Of a DNA stretch of 64,000 nucleotides, positions 16,137 to 24,624 are shown piece by piece (the first letter of the stretch is position 1; each line of letters opens with the position of its first letter). The translations under genes were made by a program, and so were the position numbers. This DNA is from Desulfovibrio gilichinskyi (GTDB lineage: Bacteria; Desulfobacterota; Desulfovibrionia; Desulfovibrionales; Desulfovibrionaceae), in NCBI RefSeq assembly GCF_900177375.1, contig NZ_FWZU01000003.1, positions 124,001-188,000 on the forward strand, in the 5' to 3' direction. Below the pieces are notes generated by a model. The model was not told the DNA's origin and made no database searches. It was given only the letters and a program-made list of their open reading frames with translations.

Positions 16137-17405
16137 ATGACGTATTTTTTAAGAATATTATTTGTCTCTATTATAGTATACGCAAGTCTGCTCTCTAATT
16201 GTTTCGCCGGAGGATGGGCTCCGGTTGTGGAAAGTACATCGCTTATTCCCGGATTGATCGTAGCTGTTGATAAAGGGAATCAAAAACTTCATCTTCTTGT
16301 GCATAAAAGTCCACTTCATGTCGAAGCGACTCTTACCTGTGCTACGGGTAAAACTGCCGGAGATAAAGAGTTTGAAGGGGATAAGAGAACTCCGGAGGGT
16401 GTATATTTTACTAAGAACAAACGCACTGATCTTGATGATTTTGAGCTATATGGGGATATGGCCTTTCCTCTTGATTTTCCTAATCCTGTTGACCGGATTA
16501 ACGGTAAAACAGGGTATGGAATCTGGATACACGGACGCGGTAAGCAATTAGTTGCAATGGATACGCAAGGCTGTATAGCTCTTAATAATTCGGATATAAA
16601 TTTTATTGATTCCAAAATACATCCTGGCACACCTGTCCTTATCGGCGAGTCCGTTTCATGGGAAAATGCAACAGGGACGCAGGTCGCCGAATCTGTAGAG
16701 CTGAAGAGTCTTGTCAATAAATGGGCTGCAGATTGGTCAAATAAAGATGCCGGATTTTTTAATGCTTATTCAGATAAATTGTTCAGCAAAAGTGAAGGTA
16801 GATCTTTCAAGTTTTTTAAGGATCGCAAAAAGAAAATTTTTTCTAAAACATCATGGATTGATGTTTCCGTTTTTAATCTTAACGCTTTACCAGGTCCTGA
16901 TTATTGGGTTACTTGGTTTGATCAGTACTATAGATCCGGACGGCTTTCTTCGTCTACAGCAAAACGTTTGTACTGGCAGAAGATTAATGGAACATGGAAA
17001 ATTGTCGGGCGCGAGTACGGCCCTGCCGGCAGGTCGTTTACAGATGAATATCTTGAGTCAAAAAAGGAAAGTGTTTTAGCTTTTCTTGATAAATGGCGAT
17101 TGCTATGGCTTTCAGCTGATTTAGAACAATACTCAAAAATGTATGATTCTAATGCCAGACAAGGGAAAATGAGCGGGATCGGCAATATTAAAGAATATAA
17201 GAAATCTGTCTGGAAAGAACGGACTCCTTCAGTCATAGAATTTTCGAAAATCAAACTCATCGAGCATCCTGATGGGTTGGAAGTTGATTTTGATCAATCA
17301 TATTCCGATGTATCCGGTTACAGCGACTTTGGTAGAAAAAAATTAGTCATCCGCCCAGTCAACGGGGAATGGCGTATCGTTGATGAACAATGGAGCGGGA
17401 GCTGA
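16137..17405 (+). CDS. Csd6/Pgp2-like L,D-transpeptidase-fold protein with two NTF2-like domains
   Basis: A 422-residue exported protein (signal peptide to about residue 25). Residues 38-170 form a YkuD domain with the catalytic pair IHGRG (His132) and DTQGCIALN (Cys146). The rest is two NTF2/SnoaL-like modules (about 180-295 and 305-420), each with the WAADWSNKD / WRLLWLSAD-type first helix and a final WKIVGREY / WRIVDEQW strand. This architecture matches H. pylori Csd6 and C. jejuni Pgp2, which act as L,D-carboxypeptidases that trim tetrapeptide stems and set helical shape. The stop overlaps the next ATG (TGATG). The partner gene two places downstream is Csd4-like, strengthening the call. 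Confidence 0.88.
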   Translation: MTYFLRILFVSIIVYASLLSNCFAGGWAPVVESTSLIPGLIVAVDKGNQKLHLLVHKSPLHVEATLTCATGKTAGDKEFEGDKRTPEGVYFTKNKRTDLDDFELYGDMAFPLDFPNPVDRINGKTGYGIWIHGRGKQLVAMDTQGCIALNNSDINFIDSKIHPGTPVLIGESVSWENATGTQVAESVELKSLVNKWAADWSNKDAGFFNAYSDKLFSKSEGRSFKFFKDRKKKIFSKTSWIDVSVFNLNALPGPDYWVTWFDQYYRSGRLSSSTAKRLYWQKINGTWKIVGREYGPAGRSFTDEYLESKKESVLAFLDKWRLLWLSADLEQYSKMYDSNARQGKMSGIGNIKEYKKSVWKERTPSVIEFSKIKLIEHPDGLEVDFDQSYSDVSGYSDFGRKKLVIRPVNGEWRIVDEQWSGS

Positions 17406-18109
17406 TGGGCAACACCAAGTACAATGTTCTTTTTATGCGAGATGATGATACCGTTAAACGGTATAGGTTAAGTCCTTTTTGGTTGGGAGTGTTTTTCTGG
17501 TTTATAGTTATCTTGGTAACATGCGCAGGTGTAGGGGCATGGTCAGGTTATAAATTTTGGAATCAAAATGCGGAACTGCGTCAGGATAAACATGAACTGC
17601 AGAAGAATCTCAATGAAGCATCTGTTCAGCTTGAACGGCTGGAAAATGTAAATAAAATTTTAGATTCGTACGATCCCACCGAAGTTCAATCTCTTTTAAC
17701 TTCCGTTCCTGTTGAAGAAAAAAAAGTAGAATCGTCTCCTCATATTGATCTGAGAAAATTGCTTTTTTATAAAGATCTTATGAGATCCGGAATTGAGAAT
17801 GTGAAACTCAGTTTATCCGGAGGAAGTCTTGCTTTAAGTTTTGACCTGAATAATTTGCAGACAGCCTCCTCGCTTAGCGGAGATGCAAGGGTTGAGCTTA
17901 TCGGAAATAACGGCAGTGAAGTCTTTATCAAAGCAAATCCTGATGATATGTCTTTTCATATACAAAGATTTAAAGTTGTAAGAACCAGATTCGCTGTGCC
18001 CGCTAAAATGGCTCTAAAAGATATCTACGGGCTTCGTTTGATGATAACCACTACCAATAATGAGTTAATATTCAGTGAAGTATACCCTCTGTCGCGCATT
18101 TTTAATTAG
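17405..18109 (+). CDS. Unknown membrane-anchored coiled-coil protein in the cell-shape operon
   Basis: A 234-residue protein with a short basic cytoplasmic N terminus, one membrane helix (about residues 30-52) and a probable periplasmic coiled coil (about 55-95, ELRQDKHELQKNLNEASVQLERLENVNKILD). A beta-rich C-terminal domain (about 120-234) follows. I do not recognise the family. It sits between a Csd6/Pgp2-like and a Csd4/Pgp1-like gene, overlapping the first by one base and the second by 35, so the three are almost certainly translated together. A scaffold or regulator of the two hydrolases is inferred. ATG 17405 has GGGAG upstream. Confidence 0.85.
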   Translation: MGNTKYNVLFMRDDDTVKRYRLSPFWLGVFFWFIVILVTCAGVGAWSGYKFWNQNAELRQDKHELQKNLNEASVQLERLENVNKILDSYDPTEVQSLLTSVPVEEKKVESSPHIDLRKLLFYKDLMRSGIENVKLSLSGGSLALSFDLNNLQTASSLSGDARVELIGNNGSEVFIKANPDDMSFHIQRFKVVRTRFAVPAKMALKDIYGLRLMITTTNNELIFSEVYPLSRIFN

Positions 18110-19817
18110 TTTTATTGCGCTGCTTTTTGCAGTGTCTCCAGTGCATGCTCAGACTGTGCGGAATTTTACTTTTTTTGAAGGAACACAGTATCCTTTGCGC
18201 GTCACCTGGGTCTTCGGCGATGAACCTGGGCCGACTATCATGGTGCAGGGCGGAGTTCAGGGCGATGAACTGTCCGGCTTTTTTACAGGGCAGCTGCTGA
18301 CCCGCTGCAAACTTCACAAAGGTAATCTGATTATCATCCCGCGGGCAAATGAACCTTCGATTCTGCGCCGTGCCCGTCAGATAAATGTAGACCTCAACAG
18401 AAGATTTGATAAAGAATATAATAGTTTTTATGAAGACCGTCTCGCTAAAGCTATCCGTTTTTTGCTAGATGATGCTGACGGTTTTATCCATTTGCACGAG
18501 GGTAGCGGGTTTTACAGCCCTCACTTCGTAAATAATTTAAGAAACCCAAATCGCTATGGTCAGTCAATGATCATAGACGCTACCGTATACAAAAACATTC
18601 CTCTTGCTGAATTGTGCCAACGCGCAATAGATAACCTGAATTCAAAAATATCTAATAAATCTTACTGGTTCACTCTTTTTAATACAGACACTTTTGATAA
18701 AGCCACTCACTACCCTGAGATGCTGAAATCTTTGACTTGCTACGCTCTTGTTGAACGCGGAATTCCTGCTATGGCGGTGGAAGTCAGTAAAGATATAATG
18801 GATCTTGAATGGAAGGTGCGTCACCAGTTGCAAGCAACAGTTCTTTTACTTGAAGAATTCGGATTAAAGGTTGAAATACCGGAATTTTCATTTCCTACCG
18901 AAGGAAAAACTTCGGGGCTTAAAATATTAATTAACGGCAGTCCGCTTTCAGGCCAGCGCGTGAACCTTGTGCGTGGAGGTCCTGTTTCGACTTCCGGTCA
19001 AAGCGATGTTGTGGCTGACTCTATTCTTGAACCGGCTGTTGCTGTATACGCAAGTGACCGTCCTAATCTCAATCTTTTGACAGCTCCGCGCATGGCTTTA
19101 TCATCGTTTCCTGTCCTTGAAATAAGTCTTGATGGTGATACGACTACGACCGCAAAGATCAGTTGGAGCGGACAGCAGGAAAATTCTCCAGAACCGCACG
19201 GTCCGGTATTTTTGTGCTGGCTGAACGGCAACCCTCATTTCGTACCGGCTTCCGGAGTATTAAAGGTTCTGGAAGGTGATCAGTTCATTATTGAAGGGGT
19301 TCTCGGTAGTAACAGAGATGAAATACTTAATCTGAAAGGTTTTGTCGCCTCGGTTACGGTTAACAGCGGGCAGGATGTCGGGTATGAAATTATCATGGAT
19401 CCGTCCAATTTTATGGACAAGTATAAGCTTGAAAGCGACGACGGCGGGGCCCGTTATAGAATAGCCAGAGAGACTCCCGGTAAGCGTGGAGCAGAGTTTT
19501 ATCTTTCAGTTTTTCCGCGTATTGTAAAAGCTCTTAGAGTGAGCCGCGCGCATGGATCTGACATACTTATTAAATGGAAGCGTGATACTGCTCTTGAACT
19601 GCCGGCTGACAGATATGTTCTTTCTGAAGCGTGGAGTAACGGAAAACTTGATAAAATTCAGCCATTTATTAATCGTCTTCCTGTTGCATGGGGCGAATCT
19701 TTTGATGTTGAACCCGGTAAAGATGTTACAGTAACACTTCGTCATTCCACAACATTCGAACTTGTAGGCGGTATGACATTCAAAGGCTCAACGCAGATGC
19801 AAACTTCGCTTGATTAA
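18075..19817 (+). CDS. Csd4/Pgp1-like M99 family D,L-carboxypeptidase
   Basis: A 580-residue exported metallopeptidase (signal peptide to SPVHAQ, residue 26). The N-terminal M14-type domain has the metal-site motif GGVQGDELSG, where Gln62 replaces the usual His of HxxE (Glu65), and a downstream His in FIHLHEGSG (His139). The VDLNRRF motif supplies the substrate Asn-Arg. A Gln zinc ligand is the hallmark of peptidase family M99 (H. pylori Csd4, C. jejuni Pgp1), which removes D-residues from tripeptide stems to control helical shape. About 300 C-terminal residues form beta modules, as in Csd4. A GTG start overlaps the preceding gene by 35 bases. Confidence 0.87.
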   Translation: MKYTLCRAFLISFIALLFAVSPVHAQTVRNFTFFEGTQYPLRVTWVFGDEPGPTIMVQGGVQGDELSGFFTGQLLTRCKLHKGNLIIIPRANEPSILRRARQINVDLNRRFDKEYNSFYEDRLAKAIRFLLDDADGFIHLHEGSGFYSPHFVNNLRNPNRYGQSMIIDATVYKNIPLAELCQRAIDNLNSKISNKSYWFTLFNTDTFDKATHYPEMLKSLTCYALVERGIPAMAVEVSKDIMDLEWKVRHQLQATVLLLEEFGLKVEIPEFSFPTEGKTSGLKILINGSPLSGQRVNLVRGGPVSTSGQSDVVADSILEPAVAVYASDRPNLNLLTAPRMALSSFPVLEISLDGDTTTTAKISWSGQQENSPEPHGPVFLCWLNGNPHFVPASGVLKVLEGDQFIIEGVLGSNRDEILNLKGFVASVTVNSGQDVGYEIIMDPSNFMDKYKLESDDGGARYRIARETPGKRGAEFYLSVFPRIVKALRVSRAHGSDILIKWKRDTALELPADRYVLSEAWSNGKLDKIQPFINRLPVAWGESFDVEPGKDVTVTLRHSTTFELVGGMTFKGSTQMQTSLD

Positions 19818-19838
19818 TCGGTAAGCATGAGGAGTATT

Positions 19839-20648
19839 ATGAAAGCCGTAACTGAAAATTGCTATGTTAATCTCCCTCTTAGATATATTTATAATACTCC
19901 TGAGTATCTGGATTTGTTTATTGAAAATTCAATTCAGCCTGAACTGGGACTGGATTGTTTAGGAAGTGAATGTCTCAGCAAAGACTGGCTGCTTACGATC
20001 AGAGATCGTCTCGCTGCTGCGGGACTTAAATGTACAACACATCTTCCTTTTCTGGATTTAAAACCCTCCAGCCTTAATCCTGCGATTCGTCAAGCCTCTA
20101 TTGACACCCTCTGCGGGGCATTTGAGCTTGCAAAAATATTTTCGCCTGAAAGGATGGTAATGCATCCTTCCTTTACATCCTGGCTTGAGCCTCCTCTTTT
20201 TGAGGAAGCTTATGAAAATTGTCTGGATGGAATCCGCAGTTTAAGTGATTCATGGCCAGACCATCCAATGCTTTGCCTAGAAAATACGTATGAATATGAT
20301 CCCGGGCCGCTTTTGCAGCTTGTAGAGGATCTGGATCGCGAAAATATCGGCATTTGTTTTGATGTGGGACACTGGCATTCTTTTTCTAAGGGATCGGAAA
20401 AAAATGATTTCGATTTCTGGTTTGATTCACTTGCTCCGTATATTCGCCATATGCATCTGCATGATAATATGGGACGTAAAGACGATCATCTTGCTTTAGG
20501 AGAAGGATGTATAAAATGGGAGCATATTATCCAGCGTGTTAAGGAGCTTAATCCTTTGCCTTCAATTACCCTTGAACCGCATACTCGAGATGATTTTGAA
20601 TCTAGTTTGAGATATTTCAGGGAAAAGATCGCACCGAAATTATTTTAG
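19839..20648 (+). CDS. Sugar phosphate isomerase/epimerase-like TIM-barrel protein
   Basis: A 269-residue protein of the xylose isomerase-like/AP endonuclease family 2 fold. Metal-binding motifs expected for the family are visible: MVMHPSF, LCLENTYEYD (Glu), NIGICFDVGHWHSF (Asp/His), IRHMHLHDNMG (His) and SITLEPHTRDDF (Glu). Substrate is unknown; members isomerise sugars or cleave abasic DNA, and this short form is more likely a carbohydrate enzyme. Start ATG 19839 is chosen because the upstream ATG 19827 is part of the ribosome site GAGGAG. It lies 21 bases after the shape operon and may be its last gene. Confidence 0.85.
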   Translation: MKAVTENCYVNLPLRYIYNTPEYLDLFIENSIQPELGLDCLGSECLSKDWLLTIRDRLAAAGLKCTTHLPFLDLKPSSLNPAIRQASIDTLCGAFELAKIFSPERMVMHPSFTSWLEPPLFEEAYENCLDGIRSLSDSWPDHPMLCLENTYEYDPGPLLQLVEDLDRENIGICFDVGHWHSFSKGSEKNDFDFWFDSLAPYIRHMHLHDNMGRKDDHLALGEGCIKWEHIIQRVKELNPLPSITLEPHTRDDFESSLRYFREKIAPKLF

Positions 20649-20705
20649 TATTTACAGTTAATATTTTAAATAATAAAATGGTCATATATTTCAGAGTGTT
20701 TTTCT

Positions 20706-20753
20706 AAATTTTAGCGGGTTAACTTTGTAATATAAGTTAACCCGCTAAAATTT
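20706..20753 (+). terminator. Very long perfect terminator hairpin
   Basis: Twenty-base arms (20706-20725 and 20734-20753) pair perfectly across an eight-base loop, with GCGGGTTAACTT as the GC core and A/T-rich outer ends. It closes the 16.1-20.6 kb unit. Confidence 0.8.
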
Positions 20754-20880
20754 GCGCAATAAATTCAGCAGCATTTTTTATTGCTGATAAAGCTTAAAGT
20801 TAATTTTATTAAATAATAAAAATATGATGGTTGCGAGAATTTCCATTAAAATGATCTCGTTGACCCAGAGGCGTTAAAAA

Positions 20881-21666
20881 ATGAGCAATATATTCACAAA
20901 GGCAATAGTCAGAACTCCGGCAGATAGTTTGGGAGACGGGCTGACTGAGGCAGGACTGGGTTGCCCTGATATGGAGCTGGCTAATGTGCAGCACCGTAAT
21001 TATATAAAATATTTTGAGAATAAAGGAATTGATGTGACGGTTCTTGATGCCGATCCGCAGTACCCTGATTCTGTATTTGTTGAAGATACCGCTGTGATGA
21101 TACCCGTTGCCGGCGGTGTTGCCGCATTTCTTACCTGCCCCGGGGCGCAGTCTCGGCGCGGAGAAGTGGTACGTATCAAGGAAGCAATCTCCACGGTTGC
21201 GGATGAAGTATTTCAGATGGAAGGGGACGGACTCATGGAGGGCGGTGATGTTCTGCTCATGGGTAAGACTTTTTTTGTTGGTATAGATTCGCGTACGAAT
21301 TCGGCAGGGTTTGATCAGTTCGCAAAGGTCGTCTGCAAATTAGGGTATGAATGCATAGCTGTTCCTTTTAAAAATGGAATGCCGCACCTCAAGACTGAAT
21401 TATCCGCTTTGGATGATGAAACCCTGATTATGAGTAGCCGTTTTTCCACCCGTGATGAATTTTCCAGCTTTAAAAAGCTGATTGCTCCCACCGGTGAAGA
21501 ATATGCTACCAACTGCTTGTATACAGGCAATGCGTTGCTAGTTCCGGCAGGGTTTCCGGCCACCGCTGAGCTGCTGGATAAAAACGGATTCAGTCCTGAT
21601 TTTATCGATATGTCTGAGTTCAGAAAAATGGACGGAGGACTGACCTGCCTGTCACTGCGCTGGTAA
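20881..21666 (+). CDS. Dimethylarginine dimethylaminohydrolase-like guanidino hydrolase
   Basis: A 261-residue member of the amidinotransferase/deiminase fold (DDAH type). Visible motifs are PDSVFVEDTAVMI (substrate Asp/Glu), MEGGDVLLMG, the His in GMPHLKTELSAL and the catalytic Cys in the extreme C-terminal GGLTCLSLRW. The family hydrolyses (methyl)arginine or related guanidino compounds to citrulline-like products. The N-terminal AIVRTPADSLGDGL matches bacterial DDAH. It is transcribed alone and converges with the minus-strand gene that follows. Confidence 0.9.
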   Translation: MSNIFTKAIVRTPADSLGDGLTEAGLGCPDMELANVQHRNYIKYFENKGIDVTVLDADPQYPDSVFVEDTAVMIPVAGGVAAFLTCPGAQSRRGEVVRIKEAISTVADEVFQMEGDGLMEGGDVLLMGKTFFVGIDSRTNSAGFDQFAKVVCKLGYECIAVPFKNGMPHLKTELSALDDETLIMSSRFSTRDEFSSFKKLIAPTGEEYATNCLYTGNALLVPAGFPATAELLDKNGFSPDFIDMSEFRKMDGGLTCLSLRW

Positions 21667-21676
21667 TAGTTCGAGA

Positions 21677-22198
21677 TCAGAGGGCTATTTTTTCAAGCGC
21701 GTCCTGTAAAATTTCTTCATAACTTTGGTCGGAACGGACAATAAGATGCGCGGCGTTCATGAAGCTCGGTTCAAATCTGTTGAGCAGGAGTGATATTTGT
21801 TCGCGCGCGTCTTCTGATCTGTCTGAAGCATTCAGCAGAGTCACGAAATCTGACATGATGTAGAGTACTTTGCCGTTATCTTTCAGAAGAGTGCGGTTTT
21901 TTTCTGAAAGAGCGGCTCCTCTGGGAAGGCTTACAATCTGATTATCTTTAGCTGTGGTTTCTATGATGGCGGGGTTTCCGTCAGCTCTTCTAACAATAAC
22001 AACTTCTCTACCCAGTTTTTTTGCAATATCTGCGGCGATTGATTTTCGCAGGTCATCGTTAAGCGAAAAAATGAAGACATTTCCAGAATCCCTTCCGCCT
22101 ATGACGATATCTTTATCCTTGTTGGAAGTGCGGATAGTTCTCTTCTCAGGCTCAGCTACTTGGTATTTAATATCAGTCATTTCAATTGTCGTTTTCAC
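21677..22198 (-). CDS. Degenerate shikimate-kinase-like protein without a P-loop
   Basis: A 173-residue protein. Residues 88-173 read like the C-terminal half of shikimate kinase: QIVSLPRGAALSEKNRTLL (versus the GGGA...ENR block), VLYIMSDFVTLLNAS, then a lid-like segment and HLIVRSDQSYEEILQDALEKI. Upstream, VFIFSLNDDLRKSIAADIAKKLG sits where LxGxxGxGKSxxxxxLAxxLG should be, but the Walker A glycines are gone. Kinase activity is therefore unlikely. The call is by eye and moderately secure. A GTG start at 22198 has GGAG seven bases upstream. The neighbours give no pathway. Confidence 0.55.
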   Translation of the reverse strand: MKTTIEMTDIKYQVAEPEKRTIRTSNKDKDIVIGGRDSGNVFIFSLNDDLRKSIAADIAKKLGREVVIVRRADGNPAIIETTAKDNQIVSLPRGAALSEKNRTLLKDNGKVLYIMSDFVTLLNASDRSEDAREQISLLLNRFEPSFMNAAHLIVRSDQSYEEILQDALEKIAL

Positions 22199-22257
22199 AG
22201 TAATTCTCCTGATGCAGATTATATAATTTGCGTGTTGTTGTTTGATAATTTCAATTA

Positions 22258-22938
22258 CTACTTTCTGGCGAAATGAACAGTGCGTTTGTATTGCGAGTCA
22301 TCAGGAAGTTCTTTTGAAAGATAGGTGACCGTCCACTTTTCGGAAAAAAGGTTTTGTGTAAAATCAAGCAGATTGAAAAAACCGTTTTTGATATCAGCCT
22401 GCGGGTATAGTTTAAGAAAATCTCTTTCAGACATTCCGAAATGTCTTTCTACCAGATAGATCGGACGGAATGTTAAGAGCATTTCAGATTTGCTTCTGCT
22501 CTCAAGACCTTTAAGTATGGGAATTAAAAAGCCGCTTGAAATATTAATTTTGCCGAGAATGTCTATCAGCATGCCCATATCAAAGGTTTGGGTAGCTGGT
22601 TCAGATGCAAAGTTGCATGTTTCAAACTCTACACCTTTAATGTCATAGAGGGCGGCTAGTTTTCTTGCTCCTTTGATGACCTTGGGTTCCATATCGTAAC
22701 CGACAACTTTCTTTGCTCCGCGTTCGTGAGCATAAAAAGTGAAGTGTCCAAGGTTGCAGCCCAGATCACAGACAGTTTTACCTTTGAAATCAAGATCGGT
22801 AAATTCGGGATCAATTCCGTCAATATCGTGCCCGACTCCGCTGCTCAGTTTGTTTCTTTCAAAGTCATATAGCGGACGCCAAATTATATCCTGTCCAACT
22901 TCTTCAACAATTTTACTGATTTCGGCATTTGGAGTCAT
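22258..22938 (-). CDS. SAM-dependent methyltransferase
   Basis: A 226-residue class I methyltransferase. Motif I is VCDLGCNLGHFT (about residue 57), followed by KVVGYDMEPKVIKGARKLA (acidic loop binding the SAM ribose) and VEFETCNFASEPATQTFDMGMLID. A long C-terminal part (LVERHFGMSERDFLKLYPQ...) is not diagnostic. It belongs to the Methyltransf_23/UbiG-like group; the substrate is unknown. It lies 59 bases from the P-loop-less kinase-like gene on the same strand. The ribosome site is weak. Confidence 0.83.
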   Translation of the reverse strand: MTPNAEISKIVEEVGQDIIWRPLYDFERNKLSSGVGHDIDGIDPEFTDLDFKGKTVCDLGCNLGHFTFYAHERGAKKVVGYDMEPKVIKGARKLAALYDIKGVEFETCNFASEPATQTFDMGMLIDILGKINISSGFLIPILKGLESRSKSEMLLTFRPIYLVERHFGMSERDFLKLYPQADIKNGFFNLLDFTQNLFSEKWTVTYLSKELPDDSQYKRTVHFARK

Positions 22939-23082
22939 ATTTACTCTTTGTATAATAACTGGTGATTTTTTTAATAATTAATTTAAAGCCATTTTTTTCA
23001 TGCTTAATTCAATTTCCGATTTCGGGTATAGCTGTATTACAATCGTAACTCAAGAACCTGATTCGGATTGCATGGTTTTTTA

Positions 23083-23895
23083 ATGCATGCTACTCAAAAT
23101 TCCCTAATCAGGAGATATTTCTTGCAGCATATCAGCGAACCGTTTGCTTCCGGTGAATCCTTCATTCATGGCTCTCATCCCGGTTTCCGGGTTATTTGTG
23201 CATTCCTTTTTTCCCTTGTCGGGGCATTGGTTATGTCGCTTCCCGCTGCGATAATGATTTTTATCTCCGGTATTCTTTTCGCCTTTTGCGCGCGTCTTCC
23301 CATGCTGAGCCTAATGAAACGGCTGCTTTACGTTAATGGATTTATTTTTTTTCTATGGCTTTTTTTACCGTTTTCCAGGCCCGGTGAACCGCTTTTTACA
23401 GTCGGACCTTTTACCGCATCAGCTGAGGGCGTTTTATACGCCGCGATTATCACCTTAAAATCGAACGGAATTGTTCTGGCTGCTACCGCGCTTATTTCAA
23501 CTATGCCAGTGCAGTTGATGGGCGCTGGAATGCAGTCGCTTAAACTGCCTGATAAACTTTGCAGACTGTTTCTGTTCACATGGCGCTATGTGCACGTCAT
23601 GGGTGAAGAGTATGAGAAGATGAAGCGCGCGGCCGTTATGCGCGGCTTTGTTCCGCGTAATAGTATGAGGACGTACCGCACTTATGCATGGCTGCTCGGG
23701 ATGCTTTTGGTGCGAAGTTGGGACAGGGCGCAAGTTGTGTGGCAGGCAATGCTTTGCCGTGGCTTTACCGGTAAATTTTATACTTTGAATGTATTTAAAG
23801 TCAGGCGGTCTGATTGGCTTCTTTTTGGAATGACGGTTCTGCTTGCAACCGCTGCTATTGTTTTCCAGTTGCATAAAATAGAGGTGTTTTGGTGA
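23083..23895 (+). CDS. ECF transporter transmembrane component (CbiQ/EcfT-like)
   Basis: A 270-residue membrane protein with about five to six helices (hydrophobic stretches around residues 45-75, 85-105 and 115-140, and near the C terminus). It carries the EcfT coupling motif MKRAAVMRGF (A-R-G type) and a second ARG-like WQAMLCRGF, which contact the ATPase. It should assemble with the ATPase encoded next and an S component for vitamin or metal uptake. No S component or CbiM/CbiN is in the window. The stop overlaps the GTG of the ATPase gene. ATG 23083 is the first good start, without a clear ribosome site. Confidence 0.85.
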   Translation: MHATQNSLIRRYFLQHISEPFASGESFIHGSHPGFRVICAFLFSLVGALVMSLPAAIMIFISGILFAFCARLPMLSLMKRLLYVNGFIFFLWLFLPFSRPGEPLFTVGPFTASAEGVLYAAIITLKSNGIVLAATALISTMPVQLMGAGMQSLKLPDKLCRLFLFTWRYVHVMGEEYEKMKRAAVMRGFVPRNSMRTYRTYAWLLGMLLVRSWDRAQVVWQAMLCRGFTGKFYTLNVFKVRRSDWLLFGMTVLLATAAIVFQLHKIEVFW

Positions 23896-24593
23896 GTTAT
23901 CCGATTTTTTCCTTGCGTGATATAAATTTTGTTTATCCCGGTGGTAACGAGGTTTTAAAATCCGTTAATTTTGATTTGCGATGCGGCGAAAAAATCGCGT
24001 TTACCGGACATAACGGCAGTGGCAAAACTACCATGCTCCATATTATTATGGGACTTTTGACGCCGACATCCGGGCAGGTCCTTTTTAAAAACAGCGAGAT
24101 GAAAACCGAGAAAGATTTCAGGGAACTTCGTAAAGGTGTAGGGCTTCTTTTCCAGCAGGCGGATGATCAGCTTTTTTGTCCCACCGTTATCGAAGATGTT
24201 GCCTTCGGACCTTTGAATCTGGGAAAAAATCCGGATGAGGCCCGCGAAATTTCAAAATATATACTTTGCCTGCTCGGCCTTTCAGGTTATGAAGAAAGAG
24301 TAACTTACCGTTTGTCCGGCGGTGAAAAAAAACTGGTATCGCTTGCTACAGTGCTCGCGATGCAGCCGGAAGCTCTGGTTCTTGATGAGCCTACTAATGA
24401 CTTAGATCCTTCAATGAGGGACAGACTTGCTGATATCTTATGTTCACTGGATGTCGCAATGCTTGTCGTTTCGCATGACTTGAATTTTTTAAAGAAAGTC
24501 ACGGATGTTGAATACTCCTGCTGTAACGGTACTGTACAAAAGGGTGCATCAGTTTTTACTGCCGACAATAGCTATATGAATTGCAAACTGTAG
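23892..24593 (+). CDS. ECF transporter ATPase (CbiO/EcfA-like)
   Basis: A 233-residue ABC ATPase with Walker A GHNGSGKTT, the Q-loop GLLFQQADDQLF typical of ECF ATPases, signature LSGGEKK, Walker B ALVLDEPTNDLD and switch His in VVSHDLNFL. It energises the EcfT component encoded upstream. The GTG start overlaps the preceding stop (GTGA). It is followed after 31 bases by a 3D-domain lipoprotein that may be in the same transcript. Confidence 0.92.
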   Translation: MSYPIFSLRDINFVYPGGNEVLKSVNFDLRCGEKIAFTGHNGSGKTTMLHIIMGLLTPTSGQVLFKNSEMKTEKDFRELRKGVGLLFQQADDQLFCPTVIEDVAFGPLNLGKNPDEAREISKYILCLLGLSGYEERVTYRLSGGEKKLVSLATVLAMQPEALVLDEPTNDLDPSMRDRLADILCSLDVAMLVVSHDLNFLKKVTDVEYSCCNGTVQKGASVFTADNSYMNCKL

Positions 24594-24624
24594 GTTTGTG
24601 AATTTTAATTTAAAGGAGGACCGT

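Noticed and set aside
22939-23082. Vitamin riboswitch before the ECF T component
   Set aside because: The gap is only 144 bases, AT-rich, and shows no recognisable B12, thiamine or other conserved riboswitch core.
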